DNA of 64,000 nt from Pseudomonas costantinii. Lineage in GTDB: Bacteria; Pseudomonadota; Gammaproteobacteria; Pseudomonadales; Pseudomonadaceae. The translations under genes were made by a program, and so were the position numbers. Shown here piece by piece: positions 41,569-49,976 of the stretch (position 1 is its first letter; each line of letters begins with the position of its first letter). The stretch spans positions 94,890 to 158,889 of the forward strand of contig NZ_MDDR01000052.1 in assembly GCF_001870435.1 (NCBI RefSeq), read 5' to 3'. The notes under the pieces are model-generated. The model did not search any database. It saw only the letters and a program-made list of their open reading frames with translations, and was not told the origin of the DNA.

Positions 41569-42297
41569 TTACTTTGGCAATGCGAGATATGCGGTTTGGC
41601 CGTGCTTGCGCTGAAAGTCGCGCTTCTGCTCGGAGGTCATTTCGGAGCGCTTGAATGCAGCCTTGCCGCCACCCCCGCCCGGGGCAAATGTCCCTGAAGC
41701 CCTTGGCCACAGATGAGGTGCGCTTTCGCGCAGAGATTCCGCCCATTCGAGCGGAGTCAGAGGGGTCTTGCCGTCTTTACCGAGGATGACCTGGCCGGAT
41801 TCATCAACGGCGACTGCATCGCCATCTTCGTTAAGAGTGAACACGCCTTTGGCGCGCAGGATGATGTCGTCGGTTGCTTCTGGCAGAGCGCCGGCTTTCA
41901 GCGCTGCACCGCGCACCGAGTCGCCCAGGACTTTGCCCTGGAACTTGGCAGCGAAGGACTCAGCTTTCTCGGCGCGTTCGCTGATGGTCTTCAGTTGCTT
42001 GTCGTAGTCGCCACGCAGGCGTTCGGTGCGCCTATTGAACACCTCGTCCACCTTGCCCTCGGTCAGCAGCTTGGTTTCTTCGTCCTGCCCGGCACGACTG
42101 AGCAGGCCTTTCACTGCATCGATGTCGATGCCTTCGAACTGGGTTTCGAACTGGGTCAGCTTGCCGGAGGTTTCCTTCAGCTTGCCTAGCAGTTCTGAGT
42201 TCTTGGTTTTCAAACCCGAAACTGATGCTTCAACAGCAGTCGCGATCGCGGCCTTGATTGCCGGGTTTTCCAGGTCGATTTCGTTTTCTTCTGCCAC
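41569..42297 (-). CDS. Capsid scaffold protein
   Basis: A 242-aa acidic, mainly coiled-coil protein (residues ~25-130: LKTKNSELLGKLKETSGKLTQFETQFEG...). Its conserved C-terminus (EMTSEQKRDFQRKHGQTAYLALPK) probably contacts the coat. It lies directly upstream of the coat gene as in most tailed phages. Confidence 0.85.
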   Translation of the reverse strand: MAEENEIDLENPAIKAAIATAVEASVSGLKTKNSELLGKLKETSGKLTQFETQFEGIDIDAVKGLLSRAGQDEETKLLTEGKVDEVFNRRTERLRGDYDKQLKTISERAEKAESFAAKFQGKVLGDSVRGAALKAGALPEATDDIILRAKGVFTLNEDGDAVAVDESGQVILGKDGKTPLTPLEWAESLRESAPHLWPRASGTFAPGGGGGKAAFKRSEMTSEQKRDFQRKHGQTAYLALPK

Positions 42298-42420
42298 GTT
42301 GATGCACCCCTTGGGTATGTGTCGCCCGCTTTACAGGCATAAAAAAGCCCGCAAATGCGGGTTACGTTGCGTTTCTGGTGCTGAACCCTTTCAATGCCGC
42401 TTTTTCACGGGATAACTGAA

Positions 42421-42936
42421 ATGGCATCAGCAGGATCAAAAGACAAAACCGGGACCGACTTGAAGATCGCATTCAAAATTGCGGCCTTTTCTTCTCTAAT
42501 GACTCTGGCCGGAGTGTTGGCGACGAGCGTCGTCACCTTGGCTAGTAGTGCACAAACAACCAGATCAAGTGAGAAGCTCAGTTGTGTCAGCCGGATCGAT
42601 AAAAGAGAGGAATACGCCAGGATTAAAAGTGACAACTTCATGGCGGCCCTCGCTTCTCTAACAACTGGCAGCGCCTCACCTGGATTCGCAGAGAAAAAAC
42701 CTTCTTACGTTGAGGCATTCTCCCGGGCTGGCTATTCGTTGATGCTGTTAACAAAAACAGCGCTAGGCGAAAAATCCGGTGAACTATCCGACTGGCTGAC
42801 TATTCGGGTTGCGGACTACAAGTCATTTGAAAAGCCGCCGTTCATCAAAGATGAGTACGAGAAACTCGTAACAGAGTGGAAAGACGCTTACTACCAGTAC
42901 ATGGAAGATCTGGATACCCAGAGAAAAGACTGCTGA
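42421..42936 (+). CDS. Opposite-strand membrane moron
   Basis: A 171-aa protein starting at ATG 42421, with an N-terminal membrane helix (IAFKIAAFSSLMTLAGVLATSVVTLA) and a soluble helical domain with two Cys (KLSCVSRIDKREE; C-terminal RKDC). No family recognised. It lies on the plus strand between scaffold and gpF-like genes, both minus, so it interrupts the head operon and is probably expressed from its own promoter in the lysogen. Confidence 0.7.
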   Translation: MASAGSKDKTGTDLKIAFKIAAFSSLMTLAGVLATSVVTLASSAQTTRSSEKLSCVSRIDKREEYARIKSDNFMAALASLTTGSASPGFAEKKPSYVEAFSRAGYSLMLLTKTALGEKSGELSDWLTIRVADYKSFEKPPFIKDEYEKLVTEWKDAYYQYMEDLDTQRKDC

Positions 42937-42950
42937 TCGAACTCGGCCAT

Positions 42951-44036
42951 TCATATTCCTGCACTCTCAAACGCAAGCGGTTCCAGCGATTTCATCTGCG
43001 CCAAGGTCAGCGGCGCGAAGTTTCGATCAAGCTGCAGCTCGGTGAAACGCTCAACGGTTAAACCACCATCACGGAACAGTTTTGCTCGAACAGGACCAAT
43101 TGCGACATCCTGAAACGCTGCTGGTTGATGCTGTAGCCAGTGGTAATAATCGAGGCTCGCACTGACCTGCCCAGCACCGTCAGCCCCCACCGAAGCACGT
43201 GTAGCGCCCTTAGCAAACATAACGCTTAGTTTGGTCAGCATGGTGAAGGTGGTTCGGCAATTCGGGTGAAACGGCGGCCTTGGCCCCGACTCAACCGGGA
43301 ACCTGCGGCCATCCAGTGAGCGGCATTGCTGGCTGGTCTTGCTGTCCAGCGTCGCAACGATTTGGATCTCTTGCACGATGTCCGTATTGGCCTTGGCCAC
43401 CTCCATCCGTGCCTGGGACGACACATGCTGAATGGAGGTGTGCACGACCGTGCTGGCGTTGCGGTTGGTGGTAGCGAGAATGCCGTCTTTGTACCCTGCC
43501 GCCTTGGTGCCGCGAATGCCGCGGATGATCTGGAAGTTCGTCTGCCCTTCGAAGAAGCCCTGCCGGATGGTGCCGGTGACGCGCTCACGCTCGGCGCCGG
43601 TCCACCCCTTGATGAAGGCCTTGAGCAGTTTTCCGCCACCAGTGCCACGCACACTGAGCGGGTTTGTCAGTACAGCGGTACGGATTGCAGCGGCCGTCGG
43701 AGCGACCACATCCAGCGACACACCTACCGGCGCCGACTTGGCCAGACTTGTCGCTTCGAACTGCGCCTCGTAGTTGGCGATATCCACCAGATCGAGGTTT
43801 AGTTGCGCGCTGTAGCGGTCGAAGATGCCCAGCAGCAGGCTATCCACCTCCTTCAGCAGCGCTTCCAGGCGCTTCGTGTTGTACTCGGTCAGGTCCGACT
43901 GGGTGAGCCGGTCACGGATCGAGCGGTCAATCTCCTTGAGGAAGGGAGCGAACTTGCCCACCTCCCCGGCCTTGAGCTTTTCGAGGAAGACCGCGTGCCG
44001 GATGGTCGCATCAAGTATTGCTTGGTTCGCCGCCAT
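42951..44036 (-). CDS. Minor head protein (Mu gpF / SPP1 gp7 type)
   Basis: A 361-aa protein. Its C-terminal half has the Mu-F domain: GATNRNASTVVHTSIQHVSSQARMEVAKAN, then IVATLDSKTSQQCRSLDGRRFPVESGPRPPFHPNCRTT, the conserved Cys/His segment. It follows the portal gene with overlap (26 bp), the usual order. It would be a minor capsid protein ejected or placed near the portal. Confidence 0.9.
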   Translation of the reverse strand: MAANQAILDATIRHAVFLEKLKAGEVGKFAPFLKEIDRSIRDRLTQSDLTEYNTKRLEALLKEVDSLLLGIFDRYSAQLNLDLVDIANYEAQFEATSLAKSAPVGVSLDVVAPTAAAIRTAVLTNPLSVRGTGGGKLLKAFIKGWTGAERERVTGTIRQGFFEGQTNFQIIRGIRGTKAAGYKDGILATTNRNASTVVHTSIQHVSSQARMEVAKANTDIVQEIQIVATLDSKTSQQCRSLDGRRFPVESGPRPPFHPNCRTTFTMLTKLSVMFAKGATRASVGADGAGQVSASLDYYHWLQHQPAAFQDVAIGPVRAKLFRDGGLTVERFTELQLDRNFAPLTLAQMKSLEPLAFESAGI

Positions 44037-45429
44037 CTACTTTGCCCTCATCTTCCAGGCCCAGGCCGTCGCCCTGCTCTTCCAGCTCACCGTCGATCTG
44101 CTGGTCAGTGCGTTCCGGCGCAATCAGCCCCAGTTTGCGCAGGTAGGCCCGCAAGTCAGCCTTAGCGAAACCGCCGTTCTGCCACAAGCCAACCAAAGCC
44201 GTGATCATCTGCGGATCAGCCGTCAGTTCGACGAACTCCTGATTGACCTGGTAAGCAACCTTTTTGTCGGCGATGCCCATGTAGGTGCAACACCACATGA
44301 TGGCCCGCGTATAGGCTTCGCTGACATTGGCGACACAGCCGGCAAGGACAGATGTCGATGCCGACTGATCGCCACGGGACTCGGTGGCGGTCTTGGTCGC
44401 AAGTGAAGCAACCACCATCCGGGCACCCAGCTCGATCATCATCTGGTTCTTGTCAGCCATGGCCTCCTTGACCAACGTGTTCGGCAGTGGCTGCGCGTAA
44501 CCGAACTGGCCGCCGGCTGGCAGCATCATTGGCGCCCGGGAGCCCACATAGACACCGTTCTTTTCCATCCAGTCGCGCCACTGCTCATCCAGGCCACTGA
44601 TCCACGGCTGGGCCTGGCCACACCAGAAGACGCTGTCTTCGTAGTCGGCACTGTTCCGGTAATGGCCCAGGTTGATCATGGCAATGTCGTAGAGCGGCGA
44701 CTCGTCGATGCTTGGGTCGTTGTTCTGAGCGCCGACGAAGGTGAACGGGATCTCTTTGAGGCGCCCGGTGACACCTTCAGGCTTGAACTCTTCGGTGACT
44801 GTGAGCGGCCCGCCACCTTTAGGACCGGACCTGCGCCAGACTCGACAGACGAACCCGTCAGCTTCCAGTGCCAGCTCTCGATACTGCTCAACCGTCTTGA
44901 AGCCAAATCCATCAGGAATTTCCGGAGACTCACGTAACACCACCAGCGTCAGCACGCTGTGACCGTTCACCATGCCCGTGCGCCAGTTAATGATGTCTTC
45001 AGCGCAATAGGACAGGATCACCGAGTGACCGCCGATGCCGTCATCCTGGTGATAGTCGACGTATAGGCCGTGACGGCCAGCCTCAAGCACCTTCTCAAGC
45101 GTGCCTTGTGAGTGCTGGTAAATGCTCACTCCGGAGCCGTTGGCGTTGTCCTGCAGATATTCCAGCTTCTTCGGCACTGTCAGCGTCGGGTCTTTGTGGA
45201 AGGCAAGGCCCAGCAGCCCGTTACGGGTGTGCCCGGTGGCATTCTTGAACACTGCTCGCTCGCGGTAAGCCCGGTTCCGATCTTCGTTCTCCGGCGACTT
45301 GTCGTGCGCGTTGATGTACGGCAGCCGATCGATAACCCGGTGCTGGCCGGCGCAGACATCGCGAACGGTCGCCCAGCGGTCCAGCACTGCCGTGTATTCC
45401 GCCCGCTTGAAGGAGACGTCGTTGCTCAT
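44011..45429 (-). CDS. Portal protein (DUF4055)
   Basis: A 472-aa DUF4055 protein (MSNDVSFKRAEYTAVLDRWATVRDVCAGQHRV...), the portal type of this phage group. Conserved parts include NATGHTRNGLLGLAFHKDPTL and LIELGARMV-type helices near residue 370 (KNQMMIELGARMVVASLATKTATESRGDQSAST). ATG 45429 overlaps the TerL stop (ATGA); the frame is open further upstream in TerL. Confidence 0.92.
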   Translation of the reverse strand: MSNDVSFKRAEYTAVLDRWATVRDVCAGQHRVIDRLPYINAHDKSPENEDRNRAYRERAVFKNATGHTRNGLLGLAFHKDPTLTVPKKLEYLQDNANGSGVSIYQHSQGTLEKVLEAGRHGLYVDYHQDDGIGGHSVILSYCAEDIINWRTGMVNGHSVLTLVVLRESPEIPDGFGFKTVEQYRELALEADGFVCRVWRRSGPKGGGPLTVTEEFKPEGVTGRLKEIPFTFVGAQNNDPSIDESPLYDIAMINLGHYRNSADYEDSVFWCGQAQPWISGLDEQWRDWMEKNGVYVGSRAPMMLPAGGQFGYAQPLPNTLVKEAMADKNQMMIELGARMVVASLATKTATESRGDQSASTSVLAGCVANVSEAYTRAIMWCCTYMGIADKKVAYQVNQEFVELTADPQMITALVGLWQNGGFAKADLRAYLRKLGLIAPERTDQQIDGELEEQGDGLGLEDEGKVDGGEPSNT

Positions 45430-46760
45430 CGGGCGTATCCCATTTTGATGGAGGTGACAGGCTTGGTGCACGGCCACTCAACGTCGATGCAATATCCGAT
45501 CGCTGTGGTGATGTGCTGGTAGTCGTTTTTCTGGTCTTCCTGGAAGGTAGAGCCGGCTTGGAGCTGAACCGTACTCAAACCCTTGTGGCACCAGGGAGCG
45601 CTGACCGGGTTTATGAACAGGCTGGATTCACCTGATGCCGTCAGGATCTTCGCCCGAACGGCGTTCTGCCGATCCTTGATGGATGGGTGAGCAGGCTTGA
45701 CCTTTCGGGTGTACGTCCAACCGTTGGCCTTCAACACGCCCTCGATGTCGGTATAGTCAGACGCGTGACCATGCTTCTCGCCAGCCTTGCCCGCCGGGTC
45801 GCCATAGATCAGGACGTGCTTGTTCTTGTGGTCCTTGAACTTGTCCACGAACTCAGCAGCCGACTGCTTCGAAACGGCGCTGATCAGCACGATCTCATCC
45901 AGCAGGTAAAGGTCTTTGCCTTCGTTACGCCGCACACCGATGGCGGATGACAGAGGCGTGAAGTTCTGGTCGTGCATCCACATCAGTTGCTCATGCGGCT
46001 CAATGGCTGCATTCGTGGTGTTCGCCTTGCTGTAGTCCTCGTAGATCCGGCCAGACGCCGTTTCGAACGATGCTTCAAATTCCTGCTTGAACTGCTTGGC
46101 AGACATGGCCCGCTTCATTGCGTCCATCACGTCAGCCGGAAGAATCTCGGCAGACTTCCAATGGAACACCCGGAAGTTCGGGTCATTGCCCGACTCTGCC
46201 TGCATGCACAGATCGTAGTAGTGGTTAAGGCCGTCCGGCACGCCGAGCAACCAGCACCAGGCCCTGTAATCCGGCATGGTCGGGTTGACGGTGTTCAGCG
46301 CCGGGAGAATGTTCGCTTCCCAAGCATCCGGCTTGATGTCGGCGAATTCGTCGATGCCGCCGCCAGTCCACGGGATACCCTCAATCCGCTGCGGCTTGTC
46401 TAAGCCGATGACATGGATCTCGCTACCGTTATCCAAGTAGATGATCAGGTCCGACTCGGATGGCCGGCGACTGTGCATGCAACTCAGCGTGAAAGCCTTC
46501 AGGTCGTCCCAGAAGATTTTCTTTGCCTGGGCGTGCGTTGGTGCCGCGGCGAAGTACATTCCGTTGTAGGCCGATGCCTGCTTAACAAGGAAGCGCTTGA
46601 ATCGTTCGGTCTTGCCACTACGGCGACCAGCAGGCACCAGGGGGAAGCGAATGCCTTCCGACACAGCCGCCACCAGGGCGAGTTGCACCGGGTGATCCTT
46701 GAGCGGATACCAGCGCGACAACTGACGGTCGAACATCAAGTTGCCGGTGTTAGTGATCAT
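45426..46760 (-). CDS. Terminase large subunit
   Basis: A 444-aa packaging motor. Walker A is AGRRSGKT (residues ~43-50), Walker B is TGGGIDEFADI, and RNase H-like nuclease acidic residues appear in LLDEIVLISA, LIYGDPAGKAGEKHGHASDYTDIEG and the late KNDYQHITTAIGYCID. It translocates DNA into the prohead and cuts concatemers. It starts 4 bp inside the TerS stop. Confidence 0.94.
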   Translation of the reverse strand: MITNTGNLMFDRQLSRWYPLKDHPVQLALVAAVSEGIRFPLVPAGRRSGKTERFKRFLVKQASAYNGMYFAAAPTHAQAKKIFWDDLKAFTLSCMHSRRPSESDLIIYLDNGSEIHVIGLDKPQRIEGIPWTGGGIDEFADIKPDAWEANILPALNTVNPTMPDYRAWCWLLGVPDGLNHYYDLCMQAESGNDPNFRVFHWKSAEILPADVMDAMKRAMSAKQFKQEFEASFETASGRIYEDYSKANTTNAAIEPHEQLMWMHDQNFTPLSSAIGVRRNEGKDLYLLDEIVLISAVSKQSAAEFVDKFKDHKNKHVLIYGDPAGKAGEKHGHASDYTDIEGVLKANGWTYTRKVKPAHPSIKDRQNAVRAKILTASGESSLFINPVSAPWCHKGLSTVQLQAGSTFQEDQKNDYQHITTAIGYCIDVEWPCTKPVTSIKMGYAR

Positions 46761-47500
46761 GACGGCAACCTCGCGATCAGATCAGCCAGCAGTTGGGCGT
46801 TTGAGTTGCCGCCGCCCTTCTCTATCAGTTTGAGTTCTGCGCGGCGCTTCTCGACTTCAAGGCGCTTCAGTTCATCATCAAGTGGCGAGGTGGACTTGTC
46901 GGAGAACATGCCCAGGTGCTTGGCCACCTTGTCGAGCGCAGCCAACTGGTCGTGCATCTTGATCTCGAAGCCTTCCTTGGTCTGCTTCACACCGGCATAC
47001 AGTGCCAATGCTGCTTGGCTCACATGGCGTGAGTCATGAGCATGGATTGAGCCAAACCCTTCACCTCTACATTTTGGGCACTTGGGGTGCGGCCGTATCG
47101 TTGGGTCAAACCCAAATCCACCGTCCTCCGACACATCGTCAGGGTCGGCTTTATCAGATACCGCCTTAAGCAGCTCCTCTTCATCCTTCCACTGGTACTG
47201 ATGGTCAATACCGAAGCAATGGCGGCAACACCCTCGACGATGCTCGATCAGCTCATTGGGATTGGCGGTGGCGATCATCCATAGACGCTCAAGCACCATT
47301 TCCTGAGTGATAGCGACCTTCTGGCCTCTTTCAGCCATGCGATCAGCGATTACGGATTGGATGTTAAGTTTTGCTAAGTTCTGCGCAGCGATAACGTTAG
47401 CCGACTTGGCGCTGTAACCCGCACGAATCGCCGCTTGCGTAGCATTCAGGTCTTTCAGGTACTCATCGACAAAGCGCTGCTGTTTTGCTGTCAGCGCCAT
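46757..47500 (-). CDS. Terminase small subunit with zinc-binding insertion
   Basis: A 247-aa protein. MALTAKQQRFVDEYLKDLNATQAAIRAGYSAKSANVIAAQNLAK is the Terminase_2 DNA-binding helix-turn-helix. Residues ~90-140 carry CCRHCFG and CPKCRGEG (two CxxC pairs), a probable zinc ribbon inserted before the oligomerisation part. ATG 47500 has AGGAACCCCT upstream; the open frame extends further to 47602 without support. Confidence 0.9.
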   Translation of the reverse strand: MALTAKQQRFVDEYLKDLNATQAAIRAGYSAKSANVIAAQNLAKLNIQSVIADRMAERGQKVAITQEMVLERLWMIATANPNELIEHRRGCCRHCFGIDHQYQWKDEEELLKAVSDKADPDDVSEDGGFGFDPTIRPHPKCPKCRGEGFGSIHAHDSRHVSQAALALYAGVKQTKEGFEIKMHDQLAALDKVAKHLGMFSDKSTSPLDDELKRLEVEKRRAELKLIEKGGGNSNAQLLADLIARLPS

Positions 47501-47600
47501 AGGGGTTCCTTGAGACTTTGGTGCCTCGCTTGGGCAGGACTTGAAATGATGTTGGGTTGCCGGTATCAGTGAGAATCGAACAATCGGCAGGGCGACCCAC

Positions 47601-47813
47601 ATGACACCGACAGACCTAGATCAGCATGAGAACGGCAAAGAATCTGGGGAGTTCGTTATTCAGACTAGCGCTGAGCCGAACCCGCCCCAGTCTCGGATGC
47701 ATCCAACACCTTTCCCCAAGGGGGATATCGTAATAGATGATTCCGATGACCTTGAACGCTGTGCGGATGCTTTGGGTGCGAAGGTGATAGAACAAAGCAA
47801 CCCGCCCCAGTAG
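47601..47813 (+). CDS. Possible small acidic protein
   Basis: A 70-aa frame (MTPTDLDQHENGKESGEFVIQ...) whose end, PFPKGDIVIDDSDDLERCADALGAKVIE, reads like real acidic protein. The ribosome site is poor. A competing minus-strand frame (47854-47660) begins MTTKQPDWEVIERAYWGG, like the start of small DNA-binding phage proteins, then loses any resemblance. One may be a remnant; neither is certain. Confidence 0.35.
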   Translation: MTPTDLDQHENGKESGEFVIQTSAEPNPPQSRMHPTPFPKGDIVIDDSDDLERCADALGAKVIEQSNPPQ

Positions 47814-47937
47814 GCGCGTTCGATTACCTCCCAGTCGGGTTGCTTGGTTGTCATAGCTTCTCTCTGATGCTTGAAATAGTGGCGCGTTGGCGGTTATAAG
47901 TCCGCCCGATAACGCTATAGAGCTCAAGGTGTAGGAA

Positions 47938-48339
47938 ATGGATAACCTGATAAAGCTACGCATCGGGCTGACAATTGCAGCATTTGCCGGTTTTTTACCA
48001 ATTACCATCCTCTTTGCAGTCGGCGTCGTAGCTTTTTTTATCCCGCTCATTTTTGTCGGCAAGAATCCTCCGCTCGTGACGCTAGGGCTTATAGGCGCCT
48101 TAGTCATCTCAGCATTCGCGATATGGTCAGCATGGAAGATCTATGCACTTGCAATGGCGGCCGCGCCCGTCGTGCGCAGTGCACGTTTACTTGCATCCGG
48201 CGCTGTGATTGCAATGATTTGGGGTATGGTCATCGCTTACTGCACGCGTAATTTACCCCAGCTCACATGCATATTTCTGATGCCGGGGATAGTCTCGACA
48301 GCCATGCTCGCCTTTACATTGAAAAGAGCGAAAGTCTGA
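47938..48339 (+). CDS. Opposite-strand four-helix membrane protein
   Basis: A 133-aa protein with four predicted membrane helices (residues ~9-37, 47-67, 82-102, 110-127). No family recognised. Plus strand in a minus-strand late region, next to the packaging genes, hence a moron candidate for superinfection exclusion or lysogen fitness. GGTGTAGGAA precedes the ATG. Confidence 0.65.
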   Translation: MDNLIKLRIGLTIAAFAGFLPITILFAVGVVAFFIPLIFVGKNPPLVTLGLIGALVISAFAIWSAWKIYALAMAAAPVVRSARLLASGAVIAMIWGMVIAYCTRNLPQLTCIFLMPGIVSTAMLAFTLKRAKV

Positions 48340-48365
48340 TGCGGGCGAAGAACGGGGTCAGCAAT

Positions 48366-48620
48366 TTACCCTTCTGAACTGTCGAGCAGCACGTCAATCA
48401 GCTTCTGCTCACCAAGGCGCATCGCACCGAGACACTGCAGGTCGTCACACTTCGGGCCGAGGCCAAACACGGTCACCTCTCCCTTCGCGCCGATTAGCGT
48501 CAATGCACCGACCGTACACTCGGGATGCTCGCCGGCGTCGAGGTCATCGGCAATCTTGCGCAGGGTCTTGGCGGCGTCGCGCCATTCCTCCCGCTTGAAC
48601 TCAAGAACCTTGACGGTCAT
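48366..48620 (-). CDS. Small phage protein, unknown
   Basis: An 84-aa protein (MTVKVLEFKREEWRDAAKTLRKIADDLDAGEHPECTVGALTLIGAKGEVTVFGLGPKCDDLQCLGAMRLGEQKL) with an N-terminal helix and a small beta part; three Cys. Similar proteins occur in Pseudomonas prophages by memory. It directly follows the 62-aa gene (no gap), so the two are cotranscribed. Confidence 0.68.
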   Translation of the reverse strand: MTVKVLEFKREEWRDAAKTLRKIADDLDAGEHPECTVGALTLIGAKGEVTVFGLGPKCDDLQCLGAMRLGEQKLIDVLLDSSEG

Positions 48621-48809
48621 TCAGGTCACCATGATGTAGGTTTGTGCGTGGGCGTGCCCGTGCAACTCGGCGACAATTAGGCCCTGAGGCAATCCAGCGG
48701 CCTTTGCAGCGTCGATTGCCTTGATGATGGCGCTATCCAGATCGAACAAAGCCTTGTTGATGTCCTGGCTCATCGGGAGCACGTGGCGCAGGCGGGTGAC
48801 ATTGCTCAT
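48621..48809 (-). CDS. Small phage protein, unknown
   Basis: A 62-aa protein (MSNVTRLRHVLPMSQDINKALFDLDSAIIKAIDAAKAAGLPQGLIVAELHGHAHAQTYIMVT). Helix plus a late strand; an internal ATG at residue 13 is an alternative start. It abuts the 84-aa gene. No family recognised. Confidence 0.65.
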   Translation of the reverse strand: MSNVTRLRHVLPMSQDINKALFDLDSAIIKAIDAAKAAGLPQGLIVAELHGHAHAQTYIMVT

Positions 48810-48856
48810 GCTGATCTACACTCCGCTCAAACATTAAGGTACAGGGAGTCAAGGGA

Positions 48857-49237
48857 ATGGTGTCTGGCGGGACGATGCTTATCATTGCAGCAGCCGTGGT
48901 GATGTCTCCACTCGCGGCCCTTATCATCTTCTCCATAGTCCGCGACATACGAATATCTCGCCAGATGAAAGAGGACCTGAAAGCAGCGTTTGAAGCCACA
49001 TTGGTTCAATATGGTATTCAGTCCTACGAGATACTTCTGGATAAGACGAGTCACGGATATAGCACCCGAGCCTCGACCGTTTTCCAGATCATTCTCGACT
49101 CCGAAGGTCGCTATTTTTTATACATATACGTCAGCGACTCCCCGCCAGTCGTTAAGCAACTCACCAAAGAACGAGCAATGTTGGCGATGCAAAAAAAGGA
49201 CTGGAATACGGGCGCATCTCCCAAGGCGCTTATCTAG
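48857..49237 (+). CDS. Opposite-strand single-helix membrane protein
   Basis: A 126-aa protein: N-terminal membrane helix (MLIIAAAVVMSPLAALIIFSIV) and a soluble alpha/beta domain (LLDKTSHGYSTRASTVFQIILDSEGRYFLYIYVSD). GGGAGTCAAGGGA precedes the ATG. Third plus-strand membrane moron in the late region. Confidence 0.65.
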   Translation: MVSGGTMLIIAAAVVMSPLAALIIFSIVRDIRISRQMKEDLKAAFEATLVQYGIQSYEILLDKTSHGYSTRASTVFQIILDSEGRYFLYIYVSDSPPVVKQLTKERAMLAMQKKDWNTGASPKALI

Positions 49238-49273
49238 CGCCACGATTTGGCGCACTCGAAAACGTGGCGCGGA

Positions 49274-49609
49274 TTACTGCCCTGCCCCACGAGTTGGAAA
49301 TTTGAGCTCCGATACCCGATCGGCAATGTCGGCAAGCTTCTTGACGCCCAGAAACCCAATGAACACCCCGGCAGCTGTTGCCAGATTCTGCGGTAGGCCG
49401 AAGTACTCAAGGACCGGAATCAAGCCAATCGTGATCAGGGTGCAGATTGCCGCCTCAAGTAGCGCCTGACGACGAGTACCGCCGCCATAGATGATCCTGA
49501 TGCCAGCCATCAAGGCAGATAGTCCTGCGGCATAAAGCGTCGGCGAATGCTGACTCAGCCATGCAAGCACGATGAGCCAGGTGTCTGGTTTGTCTGGCAT
49601 GTTGGACAT
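49274..49609 (-). CDS. Holin (phage holin family, lambda-S-like)
   Basis: A 111-aa protein with three membrane helices (SPTLYAAGLSALMAGIRIIYGG, LEAAICTLITIGLIPVLEYFG, LATAAGVFIGFLGVKKLADI) in the layout of the Pseudomonas phage holin family (RRQALLEAAICTL ... GLPQNLATAAGVFIGFLG). It would time lysis by making inner-membrane holes. It sits upstream of TerS, far from the endolysin and spanins at 16.6-17.6 kb. Confidence 0.88.
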   Translation of the reverse strand: MSNMPDKPDTWLIVLAWLSQHSPTLYAAGLSALMAGIRIIYGGGTRRQALLEAAICTLITIGLIPVLEYFGLPQNLATAAGVFIGFLGVKKLADIADRVSELKFPTRGAGQ

Positions 49610-49676
49610 CTCGGTTCCTCCCCGTCAGGGAGTTGTGGGTGTATGACCTACGCCGGCCATGGAATATAGAATAAAC

Positions 49677-49711
49677 ACTACAAAATTGTAGTATTACCAC
49701 AAAAACGTAGT
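49677..49711. promoter_or_regulatory. Twin operators of hicAB
   Basis: ACTACAA-AA-TTGTAGT (49677-49692) is a perfect 7-bp dyad. A second, degenerate copy (ACCACAAAAACGTAGT, 13 of 16 identical) lies at 49696-49711, centre-to-centre 19 bp. Binding by the HicB antitoxin is inferred. Confidence 0.7.
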
Positions 49712-49744
49712 ATGCTGGGCTCATCCAAACAACGAGGCGAGGTG

Positions 49745-49924
49745 ATGAAGTTCAGCGAGTTCAGACGATGGTTGAAGGCCCAAGGGGTGATCTTCGAAGC
49801 AGGCAAAGGAAGCCACTTCAAAGTAACCGCCCCAAACGGCAACAGGAGCACCTTCGCGGATCACGGCAGTAAAGAAATGCCAGAACCGACCCGCAAGGCG
49901 ATCATTAAACAACTGGGGCTCTGA
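49745..49924 (+). CDS. hicA: HicA mRNA interferase toxin
   Basis: A 59-aa toxin: MKFSEFRRWLKAQGVIFEAGKGSHFKVTAPNGNRSTFADHG, with the catalytic His in GKGSHFKV, then KEMPEPTRKAIIKQLGL. HicA cuts mRNAs independently of the ribosome. ATG 49745 follows GAGGCGAGGTG; upstream in-frame start 49712 lies in the operator. hicB follows 52 bp later. Confidence 0.92.
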   Translation: MKFSEFRRWLKAQGVIFEAGKGSHFKVTAPNGNRSTFADHGSKEMPEPTRKAIIKQLGL

Positions 49925-49976
49925 GAGCCCCCTTCACCACATCTGAATGCTGAACGATCACCTCCAGGGAGTGACC

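Noticed and set aside
40663..41697. 344-aa plus-strand open frame
   Set aside because: It is the antisense shadow of the coat protein gene; no ribosome site and no recognisable product.
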